Translations under genes and position numbers: made by a program
DNA from: JACCZX01 sp963829995
GTDB taxonomy: Bacteria; Pseudomonadota; Gammaproteobacteria; Burkholderiales; Burkholderiaceae_F
DNA length: 64,000 nt
Assembly (NCBI GenBank): GCA_963829995.1
Contig: CAWHKW010000031.1
Coordinates: forward strand, 186,001-250,000
Reading direction: 5' to 3'
The notes under the pieces: model-generated
What the model was told of the DNA's origin: nothing
The model's input: only the letters and a program-made list of their open reading frames with translations
The model's database searches: none
In this document: one piece after another, positions 16,089-24,954 of the stretch
Numbering within the stretch: position 1 is the stretch's first letter
Layout of the letters: every line of letters starts with the position of its first letter

Positions 16089-16814
16089 CTACTTTTTCTT
16101 GTCTTTGTCTCCTTTGTCACCCTTGCCGCCTTTACCGCCTTTGTCAGCCTTGCCTGCGGCGGCGGCTTCCTCAGCGGTCGGCGCTTTTTGAGCCGTGGCC
16201 GGGACCTCGACCGCAGCCGCCGGTGTAGCCGCCACTGCTTCTTCCACTACCTCTTCGCCACGTACGGTCACTGCAACGACGACCGGATTTTCCTTACCCT
16301 TTAGCAAAGGAGCTACACCCTCCGGCATCTTCAAATCGCGTACCCGCACCGTGTCATTCACAGTGAGCTCCGTCAAGTCGACCGCGATGTACTCCGGAAG
16401 ATCTTTCGGTAGGCATGCGATCGCCACCTCGGACATCACGTGGCTGATCAGCACGCCCTCGGTCTTCGCGGCGGGCGAGCCTTCCTGCCCGGAGAAGTGC
16501 AGTGGCACGCGCATGTGCAGCTTCTGATCTTCCGCGACGCGCTGAAAGTCGATGTGCAGCACCTGCGCCTTGTACGGATGCATCTGGAAGGCGCGCAGCA
16601 ACACGCGCTCACTGGCGCCGTCGAGCTCCATGTCGAGAATCGACGCATGGAATCGTTCCTTGCGTAGCGCATGGAACAGCGGGTTGTGCTCCACTTCGAT
16701 GGCTTGTGCATCGCCTTTGCCACCGTACAACACGCCCGGCACTTTGCCCGCGTGACGCAGACGGCGGCTCGCACCCGTTCCCTGCGATTCTCTTTTGTTT
16801 GCTACTACTTTCAT
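16089..16814 (-). CDS. rplY: 50S ribosomal protein L25 (general stress protein Ctc form)
   Basis: A protein of 241 residues, the long Ctc/TL5 form. The N-terminal 5S-rRNA binding domain contains ANKRESQGTGASRRLRHAGKVPGVLYGG. The C-terminal beta domain has DLTELTVNDTVRVRDLKMPEGV. The last 45 residues are low-complexity: Ala-rich, then a repeated Gly-Lys-Asp run ending DKDKKK. The gene follows prs by about 57 bases, the usual betaproteobacterial pairing, and is ended by a strong terminator just before pth. Confidence 0.95.
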   Translation of the reverse strand: MKVVANKRESQGTGASRRLRHAGKVPGVLYGGKGDAQAIEVEHNPLFHALRKERFHASILDMELDGASERVLLRAFQMHPYKAQVLHIDFQRVAEDQKLHMRVPLHFSGQEGSPAAKTEGVLISHVMSEVAIACLPKDLPEYIAVDLTELTVNDTVRVRDLKMPEGVAPLLKGKENPVVVAVTVRGEEVVEEAVAATPAAAVEVPATAQKAPTAEEAAAAGKADKGGKGGKGDKGDKDKKK

Positions 16815-16871
16815 TTTGACTCCTCAATGTGCAGCAGACCGCGACCAGCCATAGCTGCCGTTACTTCTCAA

Positions 16872-17828
16872 TTACTCGACAAACAAGCTGCTTACCGAGT
16901 CTTCGCGCGAAATGCGCGAAATCGTTTCACCCAACAGTGCCGCGCACGACAGTTGCCGGATCTTCTTGCACGCTGCCGCGGCTTCGCTCAGCGGAATCGT
17001 GTCGGTGACGACCAACTCGTCGAGCACGGAATTCGAGATCCGCTCGACCGCCTTGCCCGACAGTACCGGATGCGTCGCATACGCCATCACCCGCAGCGCA
17101 CCGGCCTCGCGCAGTGCTTGCGCTGCCTGGCACAGCGTGTTGGCGGTGTCGACCATGTCGTCCATGATGACGCAATTGCGGCCCTTGACCTCGCCAATGA
17201 TGTTCATTACCTCGGCGACGTTGGCACGCGGGCGGCGCTTGTCGATGATCGCCAGATCGGCTTCGGCGGTTTTGGCAATCGCCCTGGCGCGAACGACACC
17301 GCCGATATCGGGCGACACGACGACCAGGTTGTCGAAATTGTGCTTCCACAGGTCACCGAGCAAGATCGGCGCGGCGTAAATGTTGTCCACTGGAATGTCG
17401 AAAAAGCCCTGGATCTGATCGGCGTGCAAGTCCATCACCAATGCGCGCGTAACGCCGGCGACCTGCAGCATGTTCGCGACCACCTTGGCGCTGATCGCGA
17501 CTCTTGCGCTGCGCGGGCGCCGATCCTGCCGCGCGTAGCCGAAATACGGAATCGCCGCAGTGATCCGGCCGGCCGACGAGCGCTTCAGCGCATCGCACAT
17601 GATCAACAATTCCATCAGGTTGTCGTTGGTCGGTGCGCAGGTGGATTGCAGTACGAACACGTCCTTGCCGCGCACGTTCTCGAACAACTCGACCATCACT
17701 TCGCCGTCGGAAAAGCGCGACACCTTGGCTTTTCCAAGGCGAATGCTCAGATGTTGCGCGACCGCACTGGCCAGCCGCGGATTCGCGTTGCCCGTGAACA
17801 CCATCAGGTTGTCGGGAACCATCTGCAT
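16872..17828 (-). CDS. prs: Ribose-phosphate pyrophosphokinase
   Basis: A protein of 318 residues that makes PRPP from ribose 5-phosphate and ATP for purine, pyrimidine, His and Trp synthesis. It starts MVFTGNANPRLASAVAQHL. The ATP-binding region holds YFGYARQDRRPR. The metal and product motif VMDLHADQIQGFFDIPVDN and the PRPP loop VIMDDMVDTANTLCQAA are intact. It sits between tRNA-Gln and rplY as in many betaproteobacteria. Confidence 0.97.
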   Translation of the reverse strand: MQMVPDNLMVFTGNANPRLASAVAQHLSIRLGKAKVSRFSDGEVMVELFENVRGKDVFVLQSTCAPTNDNLMELLIMCDALKRSSAGRITAAIPYFGYARQDRRPRSARVAISAKVVANMLQVAGVTRALVMDLHADQIQGFFDIPVDNIYAAPILLGDLWKHNFDNLVVVSPDIGGVVRARAIAKTAEADLAIIDKRRPRANVAEVMNIIGEVKGRNCVIMDDMVDTANTLCQAAQALREAGALRVMAYATHPVLSGKAVERISNSVLDELVVTDTIPLSEAAAACKKIRQLSCAALLGETISRISREDSVSSLFVE

Positions 17829-17889
17829 CTGAATGCGCGGGCCTTATCGGCTCGTCCTTATTGGCTCACCTTCGTTGGCTCACCGGATT

Positions 17890-17966
17890 TGGCTGGGGAG
17901 GAAGGATTCGAACCTTCGAGTGCCGGAATCAAAATCCGGTGCCTTAACCAGCTTGGCGACTCCCCA
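17890..17966 (-). tRNA. tRNA-Gln (anticodon UUG)
   Basis: On the minus strand the sequence starts TGGGGAGTCGCCAAGCTGG and closes with the acceptor partner CTCCCCA and an encoded CCA. The anticodon stem CCGGA/TCCGG encloses the loop TTTTGAT with anticodon TTG. The T arm contains the invariant TTCGAAT. It lies between ispE and prs, where tRNA-Gln commonly sits in betaproteobacteria and gammaproteobacteria. Confidence 0.97.
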
Positions 17967-17993
17967 AAAAATAGATTGCTGCTTAACTGATTC

Positions 17994-18872
17994 TTACCAC
18001 ACTGCAAGCGGATGCTCGCCTAACTTTTGCACCACCCACGCGCTCCAGCTGGGAGGCACATCGGCAACCGCCATTTCCGCCCGCGCCTTCGATTGGGTCG
18101 CCACAAACACCGCTGACCCCGAACCCGTCATCCGCGCCGCGCCAAAGCGTCGCAGATGCTGGATCGCTTGATCGATGGTGGGATAACGGCGCCGCGCGAT
18201 GGGTTCGAGATCGTTGACCAGTGACGGCGATAGGTCGAGATTGCCGGTGGACTCATTTGCCAATGCTGCTGCCACCGCGGAAAAGTCCGCTATTTTCGTG
18301 ACTTTGGAATTTCGTGTCAAACCTGCGTCACCGAAGATCTCGCGGGTGGAAACGTGCACCTGCGGCCATACGATCGCAAACCATGTGGCAGGCAGCTCGA
18401 TCGACGTCAGACGTTCGCCGATACCTTCAGCGAACGCATCGCGGCCATGCAGGAAAAATGGGACATCGGCACCGAGTGGAAGTCCGATTGCACTCAAAGC
18501 ATTACGCGGAAGATTCAGGTCCCATAGCCGATTCAGCGCGATTAGCGTGGTCGCCGCATCGGAGGAGCCGCCGCCCATCCCGCTCCCGACGGGAATCCGT
18601 TTGGTAACGCCGATCGTTGCGCCAAATGACGTACCCGACGCTTTCTGCAGCGCATGCGCGGCGCGCGTCGCAAGGTCTTCTTTGACGGGACCGGTCAAGT
18701 CCCCTTCGCGCACGATCAAGCCATCGGCTCGACGCTCGAAGTCGAGCAAGTCGGCCAAGTCGATCAGCGCGTAGGCGGTTTGCAGCTCGTGGTAACCATC
18801 GGCGCGGCGGCCGGTCACACGTAGAAACAGATTCAGCTTGGCAGGGGCGGGCAGCGCCAGCAGCAAATGCAT
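17994..18872 (-). CDS. ispE: 4-diphosphocytidyl-2-C-methyl-D-erythritol kinase
   Basis: A GHMP-family kinase of 292 residues, for the fourth committed step of the non-mevalonate isoprenoid pathway. The N-terminal substrate motif is PAPAKLNLFLRVTGRRADGYHEL. The ATP-binding glycine loop is RIPVGSGMGGGSSDAATTL (about residues 91-109). The C-terminal motif reads RRFGAARMTGSGSAVF. It directly precedes tRNA-Gln and prs and follows lolB, apart from one inserted gene. Confidence 0.96.
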   Translation of the reverse strand: MHLLLALPAPAKLNLFLRVTGRRADGYHELQTAYALIDLADLLDFERRADGLIVREGDLTGPVKEDLATRAAHALQKASGTSFGATIGVTKRIPVGSGMGGGSSDAATTLIALNRLWDLNLPRNALSAIGLPLGADVPFFLHGRDAFAEGIGERLTSIELPATWFAIVWPQVHVSTREIFGDAGLTRNSKVTKIADFSAVAAALANESTGNLDLSPSLVNDLEPIARRRYPTIDQAIQHLRRFGAARMTGSGSAVFVATQSKARAEMAVADVPPSWSAWVVQKLGEHPLAVW

Positions 18873-18917
18873 CGCTGCATTCTATGGGGCCGCATTTAGG
18901 GAGATAAATTCCAGGGG

Positions 18918-19493
18918 CTACGTTCGCGGCGGAATCGTCCACAGATAGATTCGGCTGCGCGCAACTTCGCGCGTCGTTTGCGGCGCCCAGTCGCCCATGT
19001 GGAAGTCGTGCGAGACGAGCCTTGTGCCCGGCTTCAGTTCCTTTAGCAAGCGTGGCCGCAACTTCAAGTTAACGCTCGGCAGCAAGTACATGGTGACGAC
19101 GCTCGCAGCGCTGAAGTCGAACTCGAACACATCACCGACTTCAAAGCGCGTGAGTTCAGTGACGCGGGCTTTTGCCGCATTCGCCTTCGCCTCCTTCACT
19201 CGCTCCGGATTTAAGTCGACGCCTACACCTTTGCAACCGAAGCGCGACGCCGCGCGCACCACGATGCGGCCGTCCCCGCAGCCGAGGTCATACACGATGT
19301 CCGCCTGGCCGACCTGCGCCATGTCGAGCATTGCATCGACCACCGGCATCGGCGTGGGCACGTACGGCACATCGAGCGGCCGCGCGATTTCATCCTGCGC
19401 TTGCGCGTGGGCAGCTCCGGTCAGGCCAAGCGGCCAGGCGTGGGCGAAAGCCAGCGCCGCGGAGCCGCACAAAATTTCACGACGGGATTTCAT
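18918..19493 (-). CDS. Exported SAM-methyltransferase-like protein with Tat-type signal
   Basis: A protein of 191 residues. The first 30 residues look like a twin-arginine export signal: MKSRREILCGSAALAFAHA with SRRxxL, a hydrophobic core, and a cleavage site after AHAQA. The rest is a class I methyltransferase core: IVYDLGCGDGRIVVRAASRFG (SAM loop), GVGVDLNPERVKEAKANA (acidic loop end), then FEVGDVFEFDF. Export is odd because SAM is cytoplasmic, so it may be anchored and face inward, or may no longer act as a methyltransferase. It is inserted between lolB and ispE. No substrate can be proposed. Confidence 0.75.
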   Translation of the reverse strand: MKSRREILCGSAALAFAHAWPLGLTGAAHAQAQDEIARPLDVPYVPTPMPVVDAMLDMAQVGQADIVYDLGCGDGRIVVRAASRFGCKGVGVDLNPERVKEAKANAAKARVTELTRFEVGDVFEFDFSAASVVTMYLLPSVNLKLRPRLLKELKPGTRLVSHDFHMGDWAPQTTREVARSRIYLWTIPPRT

Positions 19494-19515
19494 CCTTGAT
19501 CTCCTAGTTGTCCAA

Positions 19516-20118
19516 CTAAACCGCTGGCTCGTCGACTATCAGGCGCAGGACTACCGAAGGGGTATTCGCACCCGCGGGCCGCTCAAGTATGAGGCGGCGT
19601 GGACGCACCGTTGCTGCGTTTCCTTCGAAGTACTCCGGCAGGCGAATGGTCCAGCCATCCTGCTCCAGCAGCACGATGCGCCCGCCTTCGCGCTCGATGT
19701 GCGCAGCGCGACTTGGCACCGGCCGGCCTTCTATCCAGTCGGCCAGCCCCGAAACCGGCAGCGGCCAACCGAGCAATTTCTCGGTCAATGCATCGGCATC
19801 AGCTCCGCGTACTTCCTGCATTTGTGCGCCGGTCGCTCGCGCAGCGCCCGGCTCGATCTCGATCCTGGCAACCGTAGTGCCCAGCGGTGATGACAGTTCC
19901 AGAATCTGCTGCAGACCGCGGATCTCGAGACCGAAGCGGCCGGAAACGTTGTCGCGCTGCTCTGCGGAGGCGGTCGTGACGGCGAAGCGTCCGGTGTAGG
20001 CCCGATCGGCGGGCGCTCGCGGGACCGTGGCGCACGCCGTTAGCAGCGTCAGTGAGGCTAGCAATGGAGCGAGCGATACAGCGAGCACACGTGAGCATGC
20101 GCCGCGAATGCAGAGCAT
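19516..20118 (-). CDS. lolB: Outer-membrane lipoprotein LolB
   Basis: A protein of 200 residues that accepts lipoproteins from LolA and inserts them in the outer membrane. The lipoprotein signal has lipobox LLTAC (Cys at about residue 29). The mature part shows the LolB pattern TGRFAVTTASAEQRDNVSGRFG, ILELSSPLGTTVARIEI, then LLGWPLPVSGLADWIEGRP, a core signature of the family. It lies 3 bases after the TPR lipoprotein gene and upstream of ispE, the standard order. Confidence 0.93.
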   Translation of the reverse strand: MLCIRGACSRVLAVSLAPLLASLTLLTACATVPRAPADRAYTGRFAVTTASAEQRDNVSGRFGLEIRGLQQILELSSPLGTTVARIEIEPGAARATGAQMQEVRGADADALTEKLLGWPLPVSGLADWIEGRPVPSRAAHIEREGGRIVLLEQDGWTIRLPEYFEGNAATVRPRRLILERPAGANTPSVVLRLIVDEPAV

Positions 20119-20121
20119 GGC

Positions 20122-21939
20122 TTACAGGCCGATCTTCAGCCGTGTCACGGTCGACTTCAACAATGTGTTGCTCGGCTCTTTGGCCCGAACTTCGCGTAGC
20201 AGCTTGCGCGCACTTTCCTGCTCGCCGCTGATCCAAAGCACCTCGGCCAAATGCACTGCGACTTCCGCATCAGGCCGGGCGTCGTACGCGCGCTGCAAAT
20301 GTTCGCGCGCCAGTTTCAAATCGCCAAGACGGAAATGAACCCACCCGAGCGAATCGAGAATGAACGCATCATCGGGCGCCAGCTCGCGCGCTTTCTCAAT
20401 CAGCTGCAGCGCTTCTGGCAGACGCTGATTGCGATCGGCCAGACTGTAGCCGAGCGCGTTATACGCGTGCGCGTAGTCGGGCTTGAGCTCGATGATGCGG
20501 CGCAGCTGTTTTTCCATCACTGCGACCTGATTGAGGCGCTCGGCCGCCATCGCGGTGTCGTACAGCAGCGGCACGCTATCGGGCGCCACCGCCAACGCCT
20601 GAGAGAGCAACTTGTACGATTCATCGTGCCGCTTTGCGTCGCGCAACAATTGCGCTTCGGCCAGTACCAATTGAGTGCGCTCGTCGGCTGATTGAACGCT
20701 GACGGTACGCAGCAGCTTGCGCGCCTCGTCGAGCCGTTGCATTTTCGACAGCACGAACGCTTCACGCACGCGCGCTGTCAAGAACTCTTCTCCGGCGTCA
20801 ATTTTGCGCAGCCACTCCAGCGCCGTCGGAAACTGCTTGTCGTCCTCGGCGATCTGGGCCAGATACAAGTAAGCGGGCTCGGCCGGTCGCGTCCCGGCGC
20901 GTGTGCCATCCTCTTGCGTGATCAGCTCCAGGTAACGGTGCAGGTAGGTGCGCGCATCGGCCGGCTGTTTACCCTGCATCGACAGCAGTGCCATCGAATA
21001 CACAAGGTCGGGATTTTTCGCATCGGCCTGCAACAGCGACTGAAATTCGGAACGCGCGGCGTCGAACTGGTTATCTGCGATCAACAGTCGCGCGTAAGCA
21101 AGCCGGGTATCGGCGACCGTCGGATGGCGCTTCACGAAGTCCTGCAGCAAGGCGAGTGCGGCCGGCCGATCGCTCGCCTGCAGATACTGGGCAGCGGTCA
21201 ACGCGGCGCGTTGCGAGTCCGGCGCGAGTGCGTACGCCGCGCGCGCTTCCTGCGTCGCGCGCGCGGTCAGCCCGGCCGCTTGCGCGGCATTGGCCACCAC
21301 CAGCTTGACGTCGGCTGATTGTGAGTACGGCTGTGCGAGGCGCTCGATCAGCGTGAAGGCGCCGGCGCGGTCCTGCGATCGGGCGAGCGCGCGTTGCATC
21401 CGCGCCAGCTCTTCTGCGGGATTCGCGGCGGCTTGCAATTGAGCCGCAAACAGCGCGTGCGCATCGTCAAACCGGCTGCTGCTCGCGTACAGCATCGCCA
21501 GTGTTTGTGACGCCTCGGCTGAGTTGGGCGCGAGCTCGTACCACAGCTGTGCGGCTTCCAGGCCCTGAGCGACGGCGCGCGCTTGCAGCGCCAACTCCGC
21601 AGCGCGCCGCGCCAAACGCGGGTCCCGCGTCTCGCGCGCCAACTTCATGTAAACGGCGAACGCCGAACCGTACTCGCCACGCTGCACGGCGACTTCGGCC
21701 GCCATGAGCTGAAACATCAGCCCGCTTGACAACTGCACGTTCGGAATACGATCGCCGCGCTCGGTAGCCGCTTCCGCGGCTGGGGCCGGAGTCGAGCCCG
21801 TGGCTTCGGGTAGTGCCTCGGGGCCCTCGGCCACCGTCGCCGGCGCGGCGACCGCCGTATTCGCATCGAGCATGGCCGGGGCACTGGCGCAGCCAAACAG
21901 CGCAAGCGCGGTCAATGCAAGGAACAGAGGACGAGTCAT
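20122..21939 (-). CDS. Tetratricopeptide-repeat lipoprotein
   Basis: A protein of 605 residues. I take ATG 21939 (MTRPLFLALTALALFGC) because an AGGATC ribosome site precedes it and it gives a proper lipobox, LFGC; the frame is open 14 codons further. The rest is a long series of TPR helices, for example HAYNALGYSLADRNQRLPEA and FILDSLGWVHFRLGDLKLAR in the C-terminal part. Such proteins are scaffolds, here tethered to a membrane by lipid. This gene before lolB is a recurring betaproteobacterial arrangement, but its role is not established. Confidence 0.88.
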   Translation of the reverse strand: MTRPLFLALTALALFGCASAPAMLDANTAVAAPATVAEGPEALPEATGSTPAPAAEAATERGDRIPNVQLSSGLMFQLMAAEVAVQRGEYGSAFAVYMKLARETRDPRLARRAAELALQARAVAQGLEAAQLWYELAPNSAEASQTLAMLYASSSRFDDAHALFAAQLQAAANPAEELARMQRALARSQDRAGAFTLIERLAQPYSQSADVKLVVANAAQAAGLTARATQEARAAYALAPDSQRAALTAAQYLQASDRPAALALLQDFVKRHPTVADTRLAYARLLIADNQFDAARSEFQSLLQADAKNPDLVYSMALLSMQGKQPADARTYLHRYLELITQEDGTRAGTRPAEPAYLYLAQIAEDDKQFPTALEWLRKIDAGEEFLTARVREAFVLSKMQRLDEARKLLRTVSVQSADERTQLVLAEAQLLRDAKRHDESYKLLSQALAVAPDSVPLLYDTAMAAERLNQVAVMEKQLRRIIELKPDYAHAYNALGYSLADRNQRLPEALQLIEKARELAPDDAFILDSLGWVHFRLGDLKLAREHLQRAYDARPDAEVAVHLAEVLWISGEQESARKLLREVRAKEPSNTLLKSTVTRLKIGL

Positions 21940-22039
21940 CGGCGGATCCTGGCGTATGCATGCGCCATGCCGCAGGCGCACTGGAACGCGATGCGTGGCA
22001 CATTAACAGAATGAGTCTGACGCTATTAACACGATAAAA

Positions 22040-22873
22040 GTGCCGGAACTGCCCGAAGTTGAAGTGACACGACGCGCGCTCGCGCCCTATGTGGAGCGGA
22101 AAACGGTCGAATCGGTGATCGTGCGCGATCCGCGTTTGCGCTGGCCGGTGCCGCTGCGGCTATCAGCGTTGCTGGCGGGCCGGACCGTAGAGCGATTGCG
22201 TCGGCGAGGTAAGTATTTATTGTGGGAATTCGCGCACGGCACGCTGATCTCGCACCTCGGCATGTCAGGCGCGTGGCGCGTATGGCCGCGGCGGCGCGCG
22301 GCCCCGGCGCCAGGCAAGCACGACCACGTGGACATCCTGTTCGCGGCGGCTTGTGTGCGGCTGACCGATCCGCGGCGCTTCGGAGCACTGCTCTGGCACG
22401 AAGCACTAAAAGGCGACGTAGCAGCGCATCCACTGCTGGCCGGCCTTGGCATCGAGCCGTTCGATGCGCGCTTTGACGGCGCTTGGCTGTATCGGCACAC
22501 GCGGTCGCGTGCCGCTTCGATCAAGCAAGTGTTACTTGGCGGCGACGTCGTGGTCGGCATCGGAAATATTTACGCTTCTGAGAGTCTGTTCCGTGCGCGG
22601 ATCAGTCCGAAGCGGTCGGCACGCCGGATCGGGCTCGTGCGATACGAAGCCCTGGCAACAGCCGTGCGCGAAGTGTTGACCGAAGCGATCGCGGTCGGTG
22701 GGAGCACGCTGCGCGACTTCGTCGGCGCCGATGGCGCAGATGGCTACTTCATGCTCGATGCGCGCGTTTACGACCGCGCCGGCGAACCATGCCGCGTGTG
22801 CGCGACGCCGATTGTCCGAGTCGTGCAGGGACAACGCGCCACTTATTACTGTCGCGTCTGCCAGCGGCGGTAA
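22040..22873 (+). CDS. mutM: Formamidopyrimidine-DNA glycosylase (GTG start)
   Basis: A protein of 277 residues that removes 8-oxoguanine and FAPy lesions. The N-terminus PELPEVEVTRRALAPYV carries the catalytic Pro2 and Glu3 once Met1 is removed. The beta-hairpin Lys lies in RRRGKYLLWEF. The helix-two-turn-helix is IKQVLLGGDVVVGIGNIYASE, and the C-terminal zinc finger has CRVC and CRVC pairs. The gene starts with GTG at 22040. It is divergent from the TPR gene. mutY, which acts in the same repair system, is two genes downstream. Confidence 0.97.
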   Translation: MPELPEVEVTRRALAPYVERKTVESVIVRDPRLRWPVPLRLSALLAGRTVERLRRRGKYLLWEFAHGTLISHLGMSGAWRVWPRRRAAPAPGKHDHVDILFAAACVRLTDPRRFGALLWHEALKGDVAAHPLLAGLGIEPFDARFDGAWLYRHTRSRAASIKQVLLGGDVVVGIGNIYASESLFRARISPKRSARRIGLVRYEALATAVREVLTEAIAVGGSTLRDFVGADGADGYFMLDARVYDRAGEPCRVCATPIVRVVQGQRATYYCRVCQRR

Positions 22874-22995
22874 GAAAAAGACTATCGCCCGAACTCACAC
22901 TGCAACCTGGCGTAGCTTGTCCGTTTAGGTGACTGTGCGCGAGGGTGAGTGCATGCTATAGATTCGGCCTCGGGCGCACGCCGCGTAGTGACTCC

Positions 22996-24954
22996 ATGGC
23001 CCCACTAGCTTCCAGCTTCGAACAGTACGGAAATTGGCGTGATTCGCTGGCGGCGGCGATCGTGCAATTGCGCCAATGGCTGGAGCAAACGCAGACACTC
23101 GAAGTCGAATCGGCGCGCAGGATCGATGTCGCGCTCGAACGGTTGGCGCAGGACAAGCTGGTCATCGCGTTCGTCGCCGAATTTTCGCGCGGCAAGTCGG
23201 AGCTGATCAACGCGATCTTCTTCGCTGAATACGGCAAGCGCATTCTTCCGTCGTCAGCCGGCCGCACGACGATGTGTCCGACCGAACTGCTGTACGACGA
23301 CACGTTGCCGCCTTGCATTCGCGCGCTGCCGATCGAAACGCGCGGACGGCACGGGTCGACGTCGGACTTCAAGCGGCTCGGCGCCGAATGGCAGGTGTTT
23401 CCGCTCGACACGACATCGGCCGACGGCATGCTCGAGGCCTTCAAGATCGTCGCCGAGACGACCCGCGTGCCGGTCGCCGAAGCGAAGAGCTACGGGCTCT
23501 ACGATGCCGACGATCCCGACCAATCGGTCACCGTTGACAAGAACGGGCAGATTCAGATTTCAAAGTGGCGCCACGCGGTCATCAATTTTCCGCATCCGCT
23601 GTTAAAGCACGGCCTCGTGATCCTCGATACGCCGGGTCTGAACGCGATCGGTACCGAGCCTGAGCTGACGCTGTCGCTGGTGCCCAACGCACATGCGGTG
23701 CTGTTCGTGCTGGCGGCCGATACCGGTGTCACGAAGAGCGATCTCGACGTCTGGCGGCACGTCGTCGGCGACGCTGGGCACCGCAATCACATCGCGGTGC
23801 TGAACAAGATCGACGGCTTGTGGGACGCGTTGAAAACGCCGGGCGAAATGGAGATGGAGGTGCGGCGCCAGGTGTCTGCGGTCGCCGCGACGCTCGAGCT
23901 CGATCCGATGCGCGTTTTTCCAGTGTCGGCGCAAAAAGGTCTGGTCGCGAAAGTTCAGCGCGACGAAAAGTTGTTGCAGGCGAGCCGGCTGCCGTTGTTG
24001 GAAGAAGCCTTGATCGAGCTGCTGGTCCCGGCCAAGCAGAAGATTGTCCGCGACCAGACCGTCTCGGCGGTGGAGCGTGTCGCAGCCGAGTTGCGGCAGG
24101 CGCTCAACGCACGCGAGCGCAATGTCATCGAACAGTTGTATGAATTGCGTTCGCTGCAGGGTAAGAATCAAAGCTCGATCGAGCGCATGATGCAGCGTGC
24201 CTTGGCCGAGCAGCACGAGTTCGAAGAAGTCGTGCGCCGGATCGTCGCAGCGCGGCTGGTGCATTCGAAGCTGTCGGAGAAGTTGTTCGCCGGCATCCGC
24301 GTGACGGCGCTGCGCGAGCAGGTGGTCGCAACGCGCGACCGCATGAAGAAAAGCAAGCTGTCGCCGCAGTTGTCAGTGGCGGTCAAGGACTACTTCGCTG
24401 CCTTGCGCGACATGTTTCGCACTGCAAACACTCAGATGCTCGAAATCGAGCAGATGGTGCTCGGTGTGCAGCGCCGCTTTGCCGAAGATCTCGGATGGGC
24501 GCTGTCGCCGCCGATGCCGTTCTCGCTCGATACCTACATCGCTGATTTAGAGCGCGCAGAGCACGCATATAAGTCGCAGTTCGGTCCGCTGGCCGTTTTG
24601 ACGACCGAAAAGTGGCGCTTAATGGAACGCTTTTTCGACACCGTGGTTTCGAAGTCGCGCGAGATTTTCTCCACCGCTGAACGCGACACCGAAGCATGGA
24701 TCAAGTCGCTGCTGCCCCCGATCGAAACGCAGGTGCGCGAGCAACGCAGCCAGCTCAGGAAACGCGCCGAATCGGTTTCCAAGATTCGCGACGCGCAAGG
24801 ATCGCTCGACGAGCGCATTGCCGAACTCGAAGATGCATTGGAAGATGCGCAGAGCAAGCTCGGCACCTTGAAGCGGCTCACCGATCGAATCCTCGAGGTA
24901 GGCGCGCGCGCACAGGTCGAAGAACTTATCGACGAAGAGGCGCTTGCTGCCTAG
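22996..24954 (+). CDS. Dynamin-like large GTPase
   Basis: A protein of about 652 residues. G1 reads VAEFSRGKSELINAIF, with Ala in place of the first P-loop Gly. The G2 Thr pair lies in AGRTTMCPTE, G3 is LDTPGLNAIG and G4 is LNKIDGLWD. The C-terminal 350 residues are helical with predicted coiled coil near the end (ELEDALEDAQSKLGTLKRL), as in bacterial dynamin-like proteins that remodel membranes. I chose ATG 22996; a GTG at 22945 would add 17 residues and neither has a good ribosome site. It lies between mutM and mutY and overlaps mutY by 11 bases. Confidence 0.85.
   Translation: MAPLASSFEQYGNWRDSLAAAIVQLRQWLEQTQTLEVESARRIDVALERLAQDKLVIAFVAEFSRGKSELINAIFFAEYGKRILPSSAGRTTMCPTELLYDDTLPPCIRALPIETRGRHGSTSDFKRLGAEWQVFPLDTTSADGMLEAFKIVAETTRVPVAEAKSYGLYDADDPDQSVTVDKNGQIQISKWRHAVINFPHPLLKHGLVILDTPGLNAIGTEPELTLSLVPNAHAVLFVLAADTGVTKSDLDVWRHVVGDAGHRNHIAVLNKIDGLWDALKTPGEMEMEVRRQVSAVAATLELDPMRVFPVSAQKGLVAKVQRDEKLLQASRLPLLEEALIELLVPAKQKIVRDQTVSAVERVAAELRQALNARERNVIEQLYELRSLQGKNQSSIERMMQRALAEQHEFEEVVRRIVAARLVHSKLSEKLFAGIRVTALREQVVATRDRMKKSKLSPQLSVAVKDYFAALRDMFRTANTQMLEIEQMVLGVQRRFAEDLGWALSPPMPFSLDTYIADLERAEHAYKSQFGPLAVLTTEKWRLMERFFDTVVSKSREIFSTAERDTEAWIKSLLPPIETQVREQRSQLRKRAESVSKIRDAQGSLDERIAELEDALEDAQSKLGTLKRLTDRILEVGARAQVEELIDEEALAA

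Noticed and set aside
16671..17990. Long open frame on the plus strand opposite prs and tRNA-Gln
   Set aside because: The protein is His/Arg-rich with no recognisable domain and runs antisense to a clear prs gene and across a tRNA.
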